Origin: Synechococcales cyanobacterium GL140_1_metabat_312
GTDB lineage: Bacteria; Cyanobacteriota; Cyanobacteriia; Leptolyngbyales; Leptolyngbyaceae
Assembly: GCA_025351345.1 (NCBI GenBank)
Contig: JANXWB010000057.1
Coordinates: 1 to 43,647 of the forward strand
Length of the DNA stretch: 43,647 nucleotides
Direction: 5' to 3'
The position numbers and the translations under genes are program-made. Numbering within the stretch: the first letter of the stretch is position 1; every line of letters begins with the position of its first letter. Below are positions 17,015-25,977 of this stretch, piece after piece. The notes beneath the pieces are model-generated. The model saw nothing but the letters and a program-made list of their open reading frames with translations. It was not told where the DNA came from and searched no databases.

Positions 17015-17656
17015 TTAAAGCCCGATCGCGTTCCAGGTCGCACCGCCCACAACGCCATCCGCTTCAAGTTTATATTTTTGCTGGGCCGCTTTGACGGCTT
17101 TTTCAGTCAACTCCCCAAAGTCTCCATCCGGGCCGATCGCCAAAAAGCCCAAGCTTCCTAGCCGTTGTTGGAGGCGGTATACAGCATTGCCTTTTGCTCC
17201 ACGGCGGAGAATTGGGGTGAGGCTTTCCTCACTTTTGGGGTTGGATTTCAGCTCGGGCTTTTTGGAGTCAGATTTCACGGGTTGGGGGGCAGCCTTGGTG
17301 GGCGTATTGGATTTTACGATCGTCGTTGAATCCCCCGATTGGGGCACAACGGGCAATAATTTACTCCAAGTTGAGGTGCCTAAAATGCCATCTTGGCCTA
17401 ATCCTGCGCTTTTTTGAAACTCGCTCACCGCCCGTTCGGTGGAGTTTGTGTAAGTACCATCTAGCTCCCCGTTGTAGTAGCCCAATAATTGAAGTAATGC
17501 TTGAACTTCCAACACATCAACCCCTTGACTCCCCAATTTAAGTACCGGGCGACTGGCTTGGGCGGGCAACCCTCCGGATAACACTCCGGGCAACACAGAG
17601 ACAACGGTCAATAAGATGGTAAAAAATAGGGATAAGTATGGGGGTTTCCAAGACAT
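17015..17656 (-). CDS. Secreted protein with two peptidoglycan-binding (PG_binding_1) domains
   Basis: A 213-aa exported protein. A signal peptide covers about residues 1-34 (SLFFTILLTVVSVLPGVLSG ... AQA). The first PG_binding_1 domain (about 37-105) has LKLGSQGVDVLEVQALLQLL ... GYYNGELDGTYTNSTERAV and the typical DGILGTSTWSKL end. A Lys/Ser/Pro-rich linker follows, then a second domain (about 146-213) with LRRGAKGNAVYRLQQRLGSL ... DGDFGELTEKAV and DGVVGGATWNAI. Such domains hold enzymes or anchors on the cell wall, but no catalytic domain is present, so this is a binding protein on its own. It is divergent from the ADP-ribosylglycohydrolase-like gene, with about 75 bp between starts. Confidence 0.9.
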   Translation of the reverse strand: MSWKPPYLSLFFTILLTVVSVLPGVLSGGLPAQASRPVLKLGSQGVDVLEVQALLQLLGYYNGELDGTYTNSTERAVSEFQKSAGLGQDGILGTSTWSKLLPVVPQSGDSTTIVKSNTPTKAAPQPVKSDSKKPELKSNPKSEESLTPILRRGAKGNAVYRLQQRLGSLGFLAIGPDGDFGELTEKAVKAAQQKYKLEADGVVGGATWNAIGL

Positions 17657-17731
17657 TGGAGGATCCTTAAGATTTAAGATTATTATCTGGTCAAACTCAA
17701 CAGGCTAGTTTTGGGCCTGCGACATTTTCGC

Positions 17732-18421
17732 ATGTATTCATTGCTCGATCGATTTCATGGTGGACTTTTGGGGATGACGATCGCAATTAGGCTTGATTCA
17801 TTCTCCAAAAACAACAACGGAATTATGCTAAGAATTCCTGATGTGATGTTGGGTCACGTTAGCGGTAGGGATGTTATGACCTGCCTTGAAAAGAGAACTG
17901 ACAAGCCTGTTGCAGTAACATCTGCGGAGTGGAGTTTTTATGCGGCCTTGAGTCTATCGATCGCAGGTATCTTAACTCCCACGCCTCAAGACTATGCAAG
18001 TTGGACTCAGACAGAGAACGGGGTTCACCAAGAGATTCTAGACTGGGTTACACAATGTGTGCAGCACCGAGAAAGTCTAGCGGCTGTTCAGGATTCGTTG
18101 CGATTGCTTTCCCTGAGTTCAGTTGAACAATCGATCGCGCTGGCCATATATGGTAGCCAAAGTACGCCGGGAAACTGGATGCTAGCCTTTAATCGAATCT
18201 TACCCATTAGTCCTCAACCAGAGTTAACAGCTCCACTCCTAGGCTGTCTTTTAGGGGTTCAGTTTGGCCAACTCAAGATTCCAGCTTCCCTTAGGGTTCA
18301 ATATCAAGCTGAGGGGGAAACTTGCCTAGAGAAGTCGCGAAGATTGGTGAAATTATGGTCAGGTGGACAGGACGAAACTCTTGTAGTGTCGCCCCGGCGA
18401 TCGCATCTAAGCTCACGCTAA
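17732..18421 (+). CDS. Degenerate ADP-ribosylglycohydrolase-like protein
   Basis: A 229-aa protein whose start MYSLLDRFHGGLLGM and late segment ELTAPLLGCLLGVQFGQLKI resemble the first and last helices of ADP-ribosylglycohydrolase (DraG) family proteins. In that family the last motif is D-x-DT-x-A-x-x-x-G-x-x-x-G with metal-binding aspartates; here the equivalent is QPELTAPLLGCLLG and the aspartates are missing. The early GDxxG-type motif is also absent. It is therefore probably catalytically inactive or has another role. The ATG at 17732 is chosen over an upstream TTG because the family N-terminus begins there. The gene ends 5 bp before the stop of the convergent aar gene. The family call is moderate. 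Confidence 0.6.
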   Translation: MYSLLDRFHGGLLGMTIAIRLDSFSKNNNGIMLRIPDVMLGHVSGRDVMTCLEKRTDKPVAVTSAEWSFYAALSLSIAGILTPTPQDYASWTQTENGVHQEILDWVTQCVQHRESLAAVQDSLRLLSLSSVEQSIALAIYGSQSTPGNWMLAFNRILPISPQPELTAPLLGCLLGVQFGQLKIPASLRVQYQAEGETCLEKSRRLVKLWSGGQDETLVVSPRRSHLSSR

Positions 18422-18426
18422 ATTGT

Positions 18427-19455
18427 CTAGATTGTTTCAAGTAGTAATGGTCTAAACCCGTGGCGGACAGAGGCTTCACCGATTTGATCCATTTTTTCCA
18501 CGGTAATCATGTTACGTCCCCAAGAAAAATTGGTGTGCCATTTCTCAAATTCCAATAGCATCGCCTCAGCAAAACAGGCGAATAACTGACGCCCTGGAAC
18601 ATCCATGTTCACAATACCCATGATTTTCCAGTCAATGTCTAGGGAATGCTCCACAATGCCGCCATTCAAAACATGAATACCGGGATGTTGGACTTTAGTG
18701 GCGAGATTTTTCGGATAGCCGCCATCAATTAACAGACAAGGCTGCTTTAATGTTGTCGGATCGATCTCTACGCCCTTTGGCATACTGGCGACCCAAACCA
18801 CGATGTCAGCCTGCGGTAAAGATTCATCCAAACTCATCACTTTTCCACGGCCAAGTTCGTCTTGGAGCGCTTGAAGACGTTCGGGATTTCGAGCAATCAG
18901 AAGTAATTCTTTTACGTCCAGACGCTTATTAATCCAACGGCACACAGCACTGCCAATGTCGCCCGTGGCCCCACAGACCGCGATCGTGCAGTCAGAAAGA
19001 TTCATGCCCAATTGCTTGGAGGCTTGTTCGACTTGGCGGGCAATGATGTAGGCCGTGTGAGTATTGCCTGTAGTAAATTTCTCGAAGTTCAACGTGACGT
19101 TGCGAACTTGTTTGAGTTGAGACAAGTCAAAATTTTCAAAAATGATTGAGGAGAATCCGCCTAGGGCCGTAATATCCAAGCCATTTTTCTGGGCATGGAC
19201 CATAGCATTAATGATTTTCCGTGTGGCAGCTTTAAATCGGCGAGTGGCGAGCATTTCCGGCAGAAAACAGGATTCTACGTAACGCCCTTCAATCACTTGT
19301 CCCGTGGCACTCGTGACTGTAATTTCGTCCACGATTTGGGGCGGAGCACTACACCAGAATTCCAAGTCTTGGTCCGCATATTCGGGATAACCTAAATCGC
19401 GTGCGACAGATTGGGCGTGCTTTAAGCTCGTGAGATGACCGATTAAACCAAACAT
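18427..19455 (-). CDS. aar: Long-chain acyl-[acyl-carrier-protein] reductase (AAR)
   Basis: AAR reduces fatty acyl-ACP to fatty aldehyde with NADPH through a cysteine thioester, the first step of cyanobacterial alkane synthesis. The 342-aa protein matches the Synechococcus enzyme almost throughout: N-terminus [17 protein letters not shown], Rossmann motif [14 protein letters not shown] (161-174), and catalytic Cys294 in [15 protein letters not shown], the same number as in Synechococcus elongatus. Length is normal (about 340 aa). It lies downstream of ado on the same strand, but the 137-bp gap contains a strong stem-loop and a palindrome close to the aar start, so aar may have its own promoter. 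Confidence 0.97.
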   Translation of the reverse strand: MFGLIGHLTSLKHAQSVARDLGYPEYADQDLEFWCSAPPQIVDEITVTSATGQVIEGRYVESCFLPEMLATRRFKAATRKIINAMVHAQKNGLDITALGGFSSIIFENFDLSQLKQVRNVTLNFEKFTTGNTHTAYIIARQVEQASKQLGMNLSDCTIAVCGATGDIGSAVCRWINKRLDVKELLLIARNPERLQALQDELGRGKVMSLDESLPQADIVVWVASMPKGVEIDPTTLKQPCLLIDGGYPKNLATKVQHPGIHVLNGGIVEHSLDIDWKIMGIVNMDVPGRQLFACFAEAMLLEFEKWHTNFSWGRNMITVEKMDQIGEASVRHGFRPLLLETI

Positions 19456-19487
19456 GATTGCGGCGAGATAGGGGATGATGGACAGAA

Positions 19488-19509
19488 CTGATCAGAATAT
19501 TATGATCAG
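19488..19509. promoter_or_regulatory. Palindrome upstream of aar (candidate operator)
   Basis: CTGATCA (19488-19494) and TGATCAG (19503-19509) form a perfect 7-bp inverted repeat with an 8-bp AT-only-like centre (GAATATTA), 33 bp before the aar start codon. Read on the minus strand the centre contains TAATATT, which could overlap a -10 element. A symmetric site in this position could be bound by a regulator; no known protein is assigned. Confidence 0.5.
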
Positions 19510-19529
19510 GGACAAAGCCGATGCCCTAT

Positions 19530-19576
19530 CCAAAAAATAATGAGTCTGATGCTCAGGATTAGCTAGGCATCAGACT
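19530..19576 (-). terminator. Stem-loop between ado and aar (terminator or attenuator)
   Basis: AGTCTGATGC (19543-19552) pairs perfectly with GCATCAGACT (19567-19576) over a 14-nt loop. On the minus strand the stem is followed by CATTATTTTTT. It starts 17 bp after the ado stop, so it can stop or reduce read-through from ado into aar. Confidence 0.75.
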
Positions 19577-19592
19577 TTTAGAATAGCCTCTT

Positions 19593-20288
19593 CTAGACAG
19601 CGGCCAACCCGTAGGCTGACATCCGCATGATGTCGCGAGTGGCAAACCCGATGTTCGCTAGGGCTTCGCCATACGCAATCATAAAGTCTTCAATTAATGC
19701 TTCACGTTCCATGCCGAGTTCAATCGCATCTTTAGCGACCTGGTTCAGCATTGTCCACACTAAGGGAAGATTTTGCTTGTTGGCTGTTTCTAATTCCTCG
19801 CGAGCGGTCGCAAAGTTAGCTTTGAGCCATTCTTCACCGTAGTTAAGATGCAAGTACTCGTCTTTAACCACGCCTTCAGTAATTTTGCGGGCAAAATCAT
19901 CGGCAACGGGGATGTAGATATTGTAGGCCGCGATCGCAAAGCATTCAATAATCAGGGATTGAATCAACAGACAAGTGACGATGTTTCCCGTGGCTGCGGC
20001 TGCTTGGAAGTTTCCATGTAGACTGGAAAAGAAGTCCTTTGCAAACGCAATGTCAGGCGTTACCCCAAGATTTCTGCCACAAGCCTCGAATCCTTTTTTG
20101 TGTTTGAACTCCATTTTAGCGAGTTTTTGTAGCTCTTCTGCATCCGTTGGCATCAAACCAGCCAATTGGTTGTAGTTGCAGTAGGCTTCCTCTTCACCTT
20201 CGATGACGATCGCATTGATGCGACTGTAAGCGTCCTTATAGACGTCACTTTGGTAATCGAGTGCTGACATCATCTCAAGCTGCGGCAT
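19593..20288 (-). CDS. ado: Aldehyde-deformylating oxygenase (aldehyde decarbonylase, ADO)
   Basis: ADO converts fatty aldehydes to alkanes or alkenes one carbon shorter plus formate, using a ferritin-like di-iron centre. The iron ligands known from cyanobacterial ADO are all present: Glu32, Glu60, His63, Glu115, Glu144 and His147, as is Cys70 in FEACGRNL. The start at 20288 (MPQLE) gives 231 aa, exactly the family length; an upstream in-frame ATG would add 28 residues ([14 protein letters not shown]) with no counterpart in the family. The C-terminus [16 protein letters not shown] is nearly invariant. It is followed on the same strand by aar, the usual partner and order. The products are C15-C17 hydrocarbons found in cyanobacterial membranes. 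Confidence 0.97.
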   Translation of the reverse strand: MPQLEMMSALDYQSDVYKDAYSRINAIVIEGEEEAYCNYNQLAGLMPTDAEELQKLAKMEFKHKKGFEACGRNLGVTPDIAFAKDFFSSLHGNFQAAAATGNIVTCLLIQSLIIECFAIAAYNIYIPVADDFARKITEGVVKDEYLHLNYGEEWLKANFATAREELETANKQNLPLVWTMLNQVAKDAIELGMEREALIEDFMIAYGEALANIGFATRDIMRMSAYGLAAV

Positions 20289-20507
20289 AGATTCGGTTGC
20301 TCCTCTTGTGAACAGTCTGGCGAAGTGCCAGGGATTAAGCCATCTGACTCTAAATTGAATAGGAATAATCAAAAAGATTTGTTAATTCCGATCTCCACTG
20401 TACCTCGTCTCATCGAGCATTGTGATGTTATCTATGACGAAAGTGTCTAGGATGAAAGTCTGTCACAGACAATGGTGCGGCAAGGGATAGGATAGGGTCT
20501 CGTTTTC

Positions 20508-22259
20508 TTATCTTGATTTTGATGAACCATCGGCTAAAATTTGCTCTGCGATCGAGCACCAATCTTGCCGCAGCCCTGCATCTTCGGGATCTGGAGTGAG
20601 GGTACGACCATTCAGTTCTGGGTGTTGACGGGTAAAACGGGCGTTGACCTGTTGATAGAATTGAGCCTTGGTTAAGCCCGCCTCTTCATAGCGACTAATG
20701 GTGTCCGCACAGCGTTCAGGTTTTGCGCTGGCCCAATTGGGGAGTTTTACGTTAGGAAGGGTCGGGATGTTGAATTCGGGAATTTTTACATCGGGAAGTT
20801 TTACTTCGGGCAATTTAATCTGTGGAAGCTTCGGCATCTGCCAGTCGGGTTGAGGGGTATCGGATTGGGCCGCATCAGGTTCAGCCGATCGGGTCTGTTC
20901 TGGTCCATTTGCTTGGAGTTGCGGGCGGTTGGTCCAAAAGAACGAGGCCATGGCTCCACCTGCTATCAATCCCCCAATCAAAATTGCTCGCCAGACCCAG
21001 GTCAGCACCCAGTCGATCGCCCGAATTCCTATCCAAAGTCCTTTGAGGAACCAGAGTAGAAGTTTCCATGGCAATTGAAGAATGTTGATTGAGATGTCTT
21101 CGTTCAGGCGATCGTCATGGGGACGGTACAAACGATCGTCTTCCAAGACGCGATTATCTTGCTTGAGTCGATTATTCTTGACTTGACTATTGTTGTTAAG
21201 CCGATCGTCTTGTCTATCGCTTTGCCTGGGGATTCGGGCGGGGTAGGTGGTGGGAAAGCTTGAATTAGCTGGGGCGACGGCGACGGTTCGCATTTGGGAT
21301 ACGGGAGGACGTCTAGCATCAGGTTGAACGGATTGAACGGGCGCAGGAATATAAGGGTCGGGAATATAAGGGGCTAAGGTTCCGGGGGGAATAACAGAAA
21401 ATACGATCGCATTTAGAAGTTGGCTTGCATTCTTGGCGCTTGCGGGACGATCGGTCGTTTGGTAGGCGAGGAACCGATCGAGTAGGTCGGCAAATTCAGG
21501 ATTGAGGTGCAAGTAATTACGCCAATGCCAAGTTCCGAGTTGACTGTCGTAGAGTTCTAACGGCGATCGTCCCGTCATTAGGACTAAGGTTGTGACAGCG
21601 AGGGAATAAAGATCTGTACTTGGGGTGATGTTTCCGTAGAGTTGTTCTGGCGGTGAAAAGCCGGGTTTATGGATTTGGGTTGCAGATTTTAGACTAGTGC
21701 CAGATTGACCACTGGCGATTTGTATGGCAGTCGTGGCGATTTGTTTAACGCTGCCAAAATCGATGAGAAAGGGTTTTCCGGTGGTGGCTTCGCGAATCAA
21801 ATTATCTGGAGAAATATCTCGATGGATAACGCCCCGATCGTGGACATAGCTCAACACTGGGAGTATGGCTTTTAAAAACTGTACCGCTCCAATTTCGTCT
21901 AGGCGGTTTCCAGCTTCAACCCATTGTTCGTAGGTTTCGCCTGAAATATATTGTTCAACAATTAACAAAACATCATTAGTGTCAATTGTGGCTTGGAGAA
22001 TAGCTCGGAATTCTGGGATTTGTTGGTGCCGAAGCTGATAGAGGGTTCCGGCTTCACGCTGAAATAGTTCGGCGGCTTTACGCAAGATTTCCGGTGAGCT
22101 GATTTGGGGTGCAAATTCTTTGAGAACACATAATTCATTAAACCGTTGCCGATCGCGCGCCAAATAGGTTCTTCCAAATCCGCCGTAGCCCAGAAAATGA
22201 ACCACTTCATAGCGATTGTCTAAGACGAAGCCAGCAGAAATCGGGGTAAGTAATGGCAT
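20508..22259 (-). CDS. Membrane-bound Ser/Thr protein kinase
   Basis: A 583-aa Hanks-type kinase. The kinase domain (about residues 15-290) has the glycine loop GYGGFG (24-29), ATP-anchoring Lys47 (CVLKEF), catalytic loop HRDISPDN with Asp148 and Asn153, and metal-binding Asp167 in DFGS, so it should be active. A Pro/Asn/Asp-rich linker with repeated DDRL tetrapeptides follows, then a membrane helix (about 425-445, ILIGGLIAGGAMASFFW). The extracytoplasmic part contains a run of KLPEVKLPDVKIPE-type Pro repeats and a Cys-containing C-terminal domain (ERCADTISRYEEAGLTKAQF ... QDWCSIAEQIL) with two cysteines that could form a disulfide. This suggests an envelope sensor with a stiff spacer. The gene lies upstream of ado on the same strand with about 220 bp between. 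Confidence 0.92.
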   Translation of the reverse strand: MPLLTPISAGFVLDNRYEVVHFLGYGGFGRTYLARDRQRFNELCVLKEFAPQISSPEILRKAAELFQREAGTLYQLRHQQIPEFRAILQATIDTNDVLLIVEQYISGETYEQWVEAGNRLDEIGAVQFLKAILPVLSYVHDRGVIHRDISPDNLIREATTGKPFLIDFGSVKQIATTAIQIASGQSGTSLKSATQIHKPGFSPPEQLYGNITPSTDLYSLAVTTLVLMTGRSPLELYDSQLGTWHWRNYLHLNPEFADLLDRFLAYQTTDRPASAKNASQLLNAIVFSVIPPGTLAPYIPDPYIPAPVQSVQPDARRPPVSQMRTVAVAPANSSFPTTYPARIPRQSDRQDDRLNNNSQVKNNRLKQDNRVLEDDRLYRPHDDRLNEDISINILQLPWKLLLWFLKGLWIGIRAIDWVLTWVWRAILIGGLIAGGAMASFFWTNRPQLQANGPEQTRSAEPDAAQSDTPQPDWQMPKLPQIKLPEVKLPDVKIPEFNIPTLPNVKLPNWASAKPERCADTISRYEEAGLTKAQFYQQVNARFTRQHPELNGRTLTPDPEDAGLRQDWCSIAEQILADGSSKSR

Positions 22260-22522
22260 GGATAGTGAGGACGATTGACGACTAGATACGGTTAGATGCG
22301 TACAGGATATGGATACATGCCGGGTTCATCGCATTCCGAGCTGTGTTTCAAAATATATTCCGAGGCAGATAAAATGATCTTAGTGGCGATCGTGTGTCTC
22401 GAATCTTGAACTGATCCTTGTTGGGGATTATATCCTTTGGGCGACGTGAGATTAAGAATTTTCCACAAAATTAGAAGGACTGATATTGATATTCACGATG
22501 GGCAATAAGAATTAAAAAGAAG
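22260..22522. other. Intergenic region upstream of the kinase
   Basis: Part of a 374-bp gap between two minus-strand genes. It should contain the kinase promoter. No ORF or RNA gene is recognised; the terminator of the exported-protein gene lies at its right end. Confidence 0.5.
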
Positions 22523-22574
22523 TTAAAAAATAGATTTGACAAATTTGATTATTATCAAGCCTGTCAAATCTATT
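22523..22574 (-). terminator. Terminator after the exported-protein gene
   Basis: AATAGATTTGACA (22529-22541) and TGTCAAATCTATT (22562-22574) form a perfect 13-bp stem with a 20-nt loop. On the minus strand it is followed directly by TTTTTTAAC, so it should end the transcript of the gene stopping at 22634 and of the minus-strand series before it. Confidence 0.85.
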
Positions 22575-22633
22575 CAAGTAAATGTTAAGTGGGAATTTTA
22601 AGCGAGTGACTTTAAGCAAATGATCTTCGATCG

Positions 22634-23092
22634 TTATTCTTGACTCACTTTCAAGACATAATTTACAGATTGATTTCGTCCCTGGGTTCCAATCCATACT
22701 TGATATTCCCCAGCTTGCCACTGACCATCAAGACCAGGATTTTTTCCCTGAAAATCATCATTACACCAAGTTCCGCCTGGACCTTTGACCACGATCGTAG
22801 TATCCGTATTACTATTCACCACCACCGTCAAATCCCGAAATCCCGAATTGAGCCGCAGGATTTGATCCGGCTGTCCTTTACCAAATCCTAGACAGCTTCC
22901 AGTCGCTGTTTCATCTTTTCCAGCGACATCTCTCAAGGAGGTACCCCCGCCAGCTGTTCCTGAAATAGACGTTTGGCCAAATCCCGAATTGAGGGAAATA
23001 TCAGCCCGAGCTGGAGTAGCGCTCAAACCAGTACCTAACACCAATGCAACAGCAGCAGTAGACCAAATAGAGAAACAGCGATTTAATAGCAT
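22634..23092 (-). CDS. Exported beta-rich hypothetical protein
   Basis: A 152-aa secreted or periplasmic protein. A clear signal peptide (residues 1-30, hydrophobic TAAVALVLGTGL, cleavage after ARA) is followed by a Gly/Ser-rich segment and then a beta-sandwich-like domain: LTVVVNSNTDTTIVVKGPGG, WCNDDFQGKNPGLDGQWQAG and EYQVWIGTQ ... YVLKVSQE. This spacing (nucleotide-free DD loop, L/W-x-x-G-x-Y-x-V-x-IG strand) resembles bacterial pre-peptidase C-terminal type domains. Cys67 and Cys110 could form a disulfide. Function unknown. It follows gltX with about 168 bp between and has its own strong terminator. Confidence 0.78.
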   Translation of the reverse strand: MLLNRCFSIWSTAAVALVLGTGLSATPARADISLNSGFGQTSISGTAGGGTSLRDVAGKDETATGSCLGFGKGQPDQILRLNSGFRDLTVVVNSNTDTTIVVKGPGGTWCNDDFQGKNPGLDGQWQAGEYQVWIGTQGRNQSVNYVLKVSQE

Positions 23093-23260
23093 AGAAATTT
23101 GTTAAGACTCAACTTGAATGATTAGGACTTCAATGACCGATCGAATATCAGAAAGTTCCCGAAAGCCCCGGCCCCATTTCTGGGGGAGTAAGAGATTCCG
23201 AAGCCATCAGAATTGGGAGTTGGGGGCCTCCGACAGGCTTATTCTTGGGAGTCGCCTAAG

Positions 23261-24697
23261 TCATCCGATCGCACCCGCCAATCGTGTTTTATCCCAACCT
23301 TTTGCATTCAATAACAACCAAGATTGTGTTAAATCAGGCCCATGTAATGATCCCGTTAATCCGGCTCGTAATGACTTCATGACCAATCCTTTTTTAACGC
23401 CATTCTGTTTCACAACCAGATCAATGATTGCTTTAGCAGATTCTTCAGTTAAAGGTTCTGCTGGAATTGCAGCTAATACCGCCGTTAGCGCTCCCGTTAC
23501 GCCGTCAAGACCCAACTGTTTTAGGGCTTCATCTGTAGGCATGACCGTTGGATTAAATAAATAAGCCGCCATTTCGACCGCATCAGTTAATTTTGCCAAA
23601 CTTGCACCAATGACCGCTACCAATTGTTCTAACCAAGCCCGATCATTTACAGGATCAAAAACATAGCCCGCTTCTTGCCAATAGGGAATGAGTAAGTCTG
23701 TCAATTGTGGAATAGGCATTGCATGGAGATATTGACCATTAATCCAATTGAGTTTATCCCAATCAAACTTTGCCCCCGCTTTGTTCACCCGATCGAAACT
23801 AAATACTTTTCCAGCGTCTTCAAGGGAAAAGATTTCATTCATTCCTTCGATCGGCGACCAACCCAAAAGACTCATATAGTTTGCGATCGCTTCTGGGACA
23901 TAACCCATTTTTTGGAAGTCAAAAATCGAGGTAACACCATCGCGTTTTGAAAGCTTTGCGCCTTTTTCATTCAAAATTAATGGCGTATGGCCAAACGTTG
24001 GAACCGTTGCCCCTAATGCTTCGTAGAGCAAAATTTGTTTGGGTGTATTAGCAATATGATCCTCGCCGCGAATGACTTGGGAAATCGCCATATCAATGTC
24101 ATCAACAACAACGACAAAGTTATATAATGGCGCACCGATCGTCTTCGCATCAGCAGCCCGTGCAATTACCATATCGCCGCCTAAATCGCGACCTTTCCAG
24201 GAGACTTGACCCCGAACTAAATCAGTCCAGATGATTTCCCGATCGTCTTCAATTTTAAATCGAATCACCGCCGGACGACCTTCGGCTTCAAATGCAGCAA
24301 TTTGGTCTGGCGTTAGGTTACGGTGGCGGTTATCGTAGCGGGGAGCTTCGTTGCGGGCTTTCTGACGGGCGCGCATGGTTTCTAGTTCTTCTGGCAAATC
24401 GTAGGCACGATAGACTAAGCCTTTGTCGAGTAGTTCTTGGATTTTGGCTTGGTAAAGATCCGTCCGATCGGTCTGAAAGACTGGGCCTTCATCCCAATTT
24501 AAACCTAGCCATTTCAAACCATCAAGAATATTTTGAGTAAATCCAGGTTTCGATCGTTCGAGGTCGGTGTCTTCGATCCGCAGAATGAACGTCCCGCCAT
24601 TATTTTTGGCATAGAGCCAATTAAAGACCGCTGTGCGAGCGGTGCCGATGTGGAGGTTTCCCGTAGGACTCGGAGCAATACGAACTCGAACTGACAT
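23261..24697 (-). CDS. gltX: Glutamyl-tRNA synthetase
   Basis: Class I aminoacyl-tRNA synthetase that charges tRNA-Glu. In cyanobacteria this also feeds chlorophyll, haem and bilin synthesis through glutamyl-tRNA reductase, and the enzyme is usually non-discriminating towards tRNA-Gln. The 478-aa protein has the HIGH-type motif [15 protein letters not shown] (8-22) and the KMSKS-type motif KLSKR (248-252). The Zn-type region shows [20 protein letters not shown], and the anticodon-binding domain is at the C-terminus. Length fits the family. It lies between cofH and the exported-protein gene on the minus strand. Confidence 0.97.
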   Translation of the reverse strand: MSVRVRIAPSPTGNLHIGTARTAVFNWLYAKNNGGTFILRIEDTDLERSKPGFTQNILDGLKWLGLNWDEGPVFQTDRTDLYQAKIQELLDKGLVYRAYDLPEELETMRARQKARNEAPRYDNRHRNLTPDQIAAFEAEGRPAVIRFKIEDDREIIWTDLVRGQVSWKGRDLGGDMVIARAADAKTIGAPLYNFVVVVDDIDMAISQVIRGEDHIANTPKQILLYEALGATVPTFGHTPLILNEKGAKLSKRDGVTSIFDFQKMGYVPEAIANYMSLLGWSPIEGMNEIFSLEDAGKVFSFDRVNKAGAKFDWDKLNWINGQYLHAMPIPQLTDLLIPYWQEAGYVFDPVNDRAWLEQLVAVIGASLAKLTDAVEMAAYLFNPTVMPTDEALKQLGLDGVTGALTAVLAAIPAEPLTEESAKAIIDLVVKQNGVKKGLVMKSLRAGLTGSLHGPDLTQSWLLLNAKGWDKTRLAGAIG

Positions 24698-24804
24698 AAA
24701 ACTACTGAAGATAAAGGAATTAAGTGAATCCTAATTCTATCGTAGGCTGCGATTTCCCGATGGAGATCTCTTTATTTAAGATAAGCCCAATGCCTCAAAC
24801 TCTG

Positions 24805-25926
24805 TTATGCCAACTTATACAGTGTTGTCCGTTCTGCAAAGGGGCGACCGATTGATCCGATCGCTGCCTGCAACGCATCCACCGTCTGACAGGTTCCGCC
24901 CATCGCCCCCGCCATACTGGTGATATGTTCCTCCATTAATGTTCCTCCAATGTCATTACAACCCCACCGTAAGGCTTCCGTCGCACCGGACAGGCCGAGT
25001 TTGACCCAGCTGGGTTGATGATTTGGGATCCAATTTCCCAAGTAAATCCGCGCAACAGCCATCAAGCGCAATGCATCATTTAGATCAGGTTGATCGCGGC
25101 CCACCCGACTTCTTAGGGGCTTTGGTGCATCTTGACCGACGAAGGGTAACAAAATAAATTCGGTGATGCCTGTTGTGCTTTGGGCGTGCGATCGTTTTTG
25201 GAGTTCTCGGAGTTGATCTAAATGCTGGATTTGGTGCAGTGGCGTTTCAATATGACCCGACATCATGGTGCTGGTAGTGGGCAGGTTTTCACGATGGGCC
25301 AGTTCTACAATCTCTCGCCAAGTTTGTGAATTAATCTTTTCGGGGCAAATGATATTTCGGATTCGATCGTCCAATACCTCTGCTGCGGTTCCTGGAAGCG
25401 ATCCAACTCCGGCAGCCTGCAATTCACGGATCACCTCAACATAGCTCAAGCCATCTTCACGAGCAATAAACTGAACTTCTTGGGGTGAAAAGGCATGAAT
25501 GTGTAGCTGTGGATAGTTTGAAACAATTGTATTCACTAACTGAATGTAATAATCAAGAGATTTTCCATTCTGCTTTGCGGCTAAATTCAAACCGCCCTGC
25601 ATACAGATTTCAGTTGCGTTTTGCGAGACTGCGATCGTGGCTTTTTCCAAGATTTTCCCAAAGTCTAGCCAGTATGCCCCGTCGTCCCCTTCATCTCGTC
25701 GAAATGCGCAAAAGCTACAATGCTGCTCACAAATATTTGTGTAATTAATATTTCGATTGACGATATAAGTCACCGTGTCGCCAGATTGCTCGCGGCGCAG
25801 GGCATCGGCGGTGTCACGAATTTGAGAAATTGCATCAGGGTCCGTCGTTAGCAATAATTCTAAGCCCTGTTCAAGAGTAAGATCATCGCCATGACGGGCA
25901 GCGGCTAAGGTATTAAGCATTGACAT
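24805..25926 (-). CDS. cofH: FO synthase subunit 2 (radical SAM, CofH)
   Basis: CofH is a radical-SAM enzyme that joins a tyrosine-derived radical to the ribityl-uracil substrate in making 7,8-didemethyl-8-hydroxy-5-deazariboflavin (FO), the deazaflavin chromophore; CofG completes the ring closure. The 373-aa protein has the 4Fe-4S motif Cys66-x3-Cys70-x2-Cys73 ([17 protein letters not shown]), family stretches such as [10 protein letters not shown] and HAFSPQEV, and a C-terminal [15 protein letters not shown]. CofG is not in the window. In cyanobacteria FO serves as antenna pigment of some DNA photolyases. The gene lies 51 bp after the KaiB-domain gene on the same strand, so they may be co-transcribed. 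Confidence 0.94.
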   Translation of the reverse strand: MSMLNTLAAARHGDDLTLEQGLELLLTTDPDAISQIRDTADALRREQSGDTVTYIVNRNINYTNICEQHCSFCAFRRDEGDDGAYWLDFGKILEKATIAVSQNATEICMQGGLNLAAKQNGKSLDYYIQLVNTIVSNYPQLHIHAFSPQEVQFIAREDGLSYVEVIRELQAAGVGSLPGTAAEVLDDRIRNIICPEKINSQTWREIVELAHRENLPTTSTMMSGHIETPLHQIQHLDQLRELQKRSHAQSTTGITEFILLPFVGQDAPKPLRSRVGRDQPDLNDALRLMAVARIYLGNWIPNHQPSWVKLGLSGATEALRWGCNDIGGTLMEEHITSMAGAMGGTCQTVDALQAAIGSIGRPFAERTTLYKLA

Positions 25927-25977
25927 GATCGGCTATCCATATTAATGCCAGCACCTTCTATTTTACCAGATCAATTC

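Noticed and set aside
20289-20372. 28-residue N-terminal extension of ADO from an upstream ATG
   Set aside because: Family members start at MPQLE and are 231 aa; the extension has no counterpart and would renumber the conserved iron ligands.
23169-23228. Hairpin GGCCCCA / TGGGGGCC downstream of gltX as terminator
   Set aside because: The outer stem needs a bulged base, the loop is about 45 nt and no T-run follows; too weak to call.
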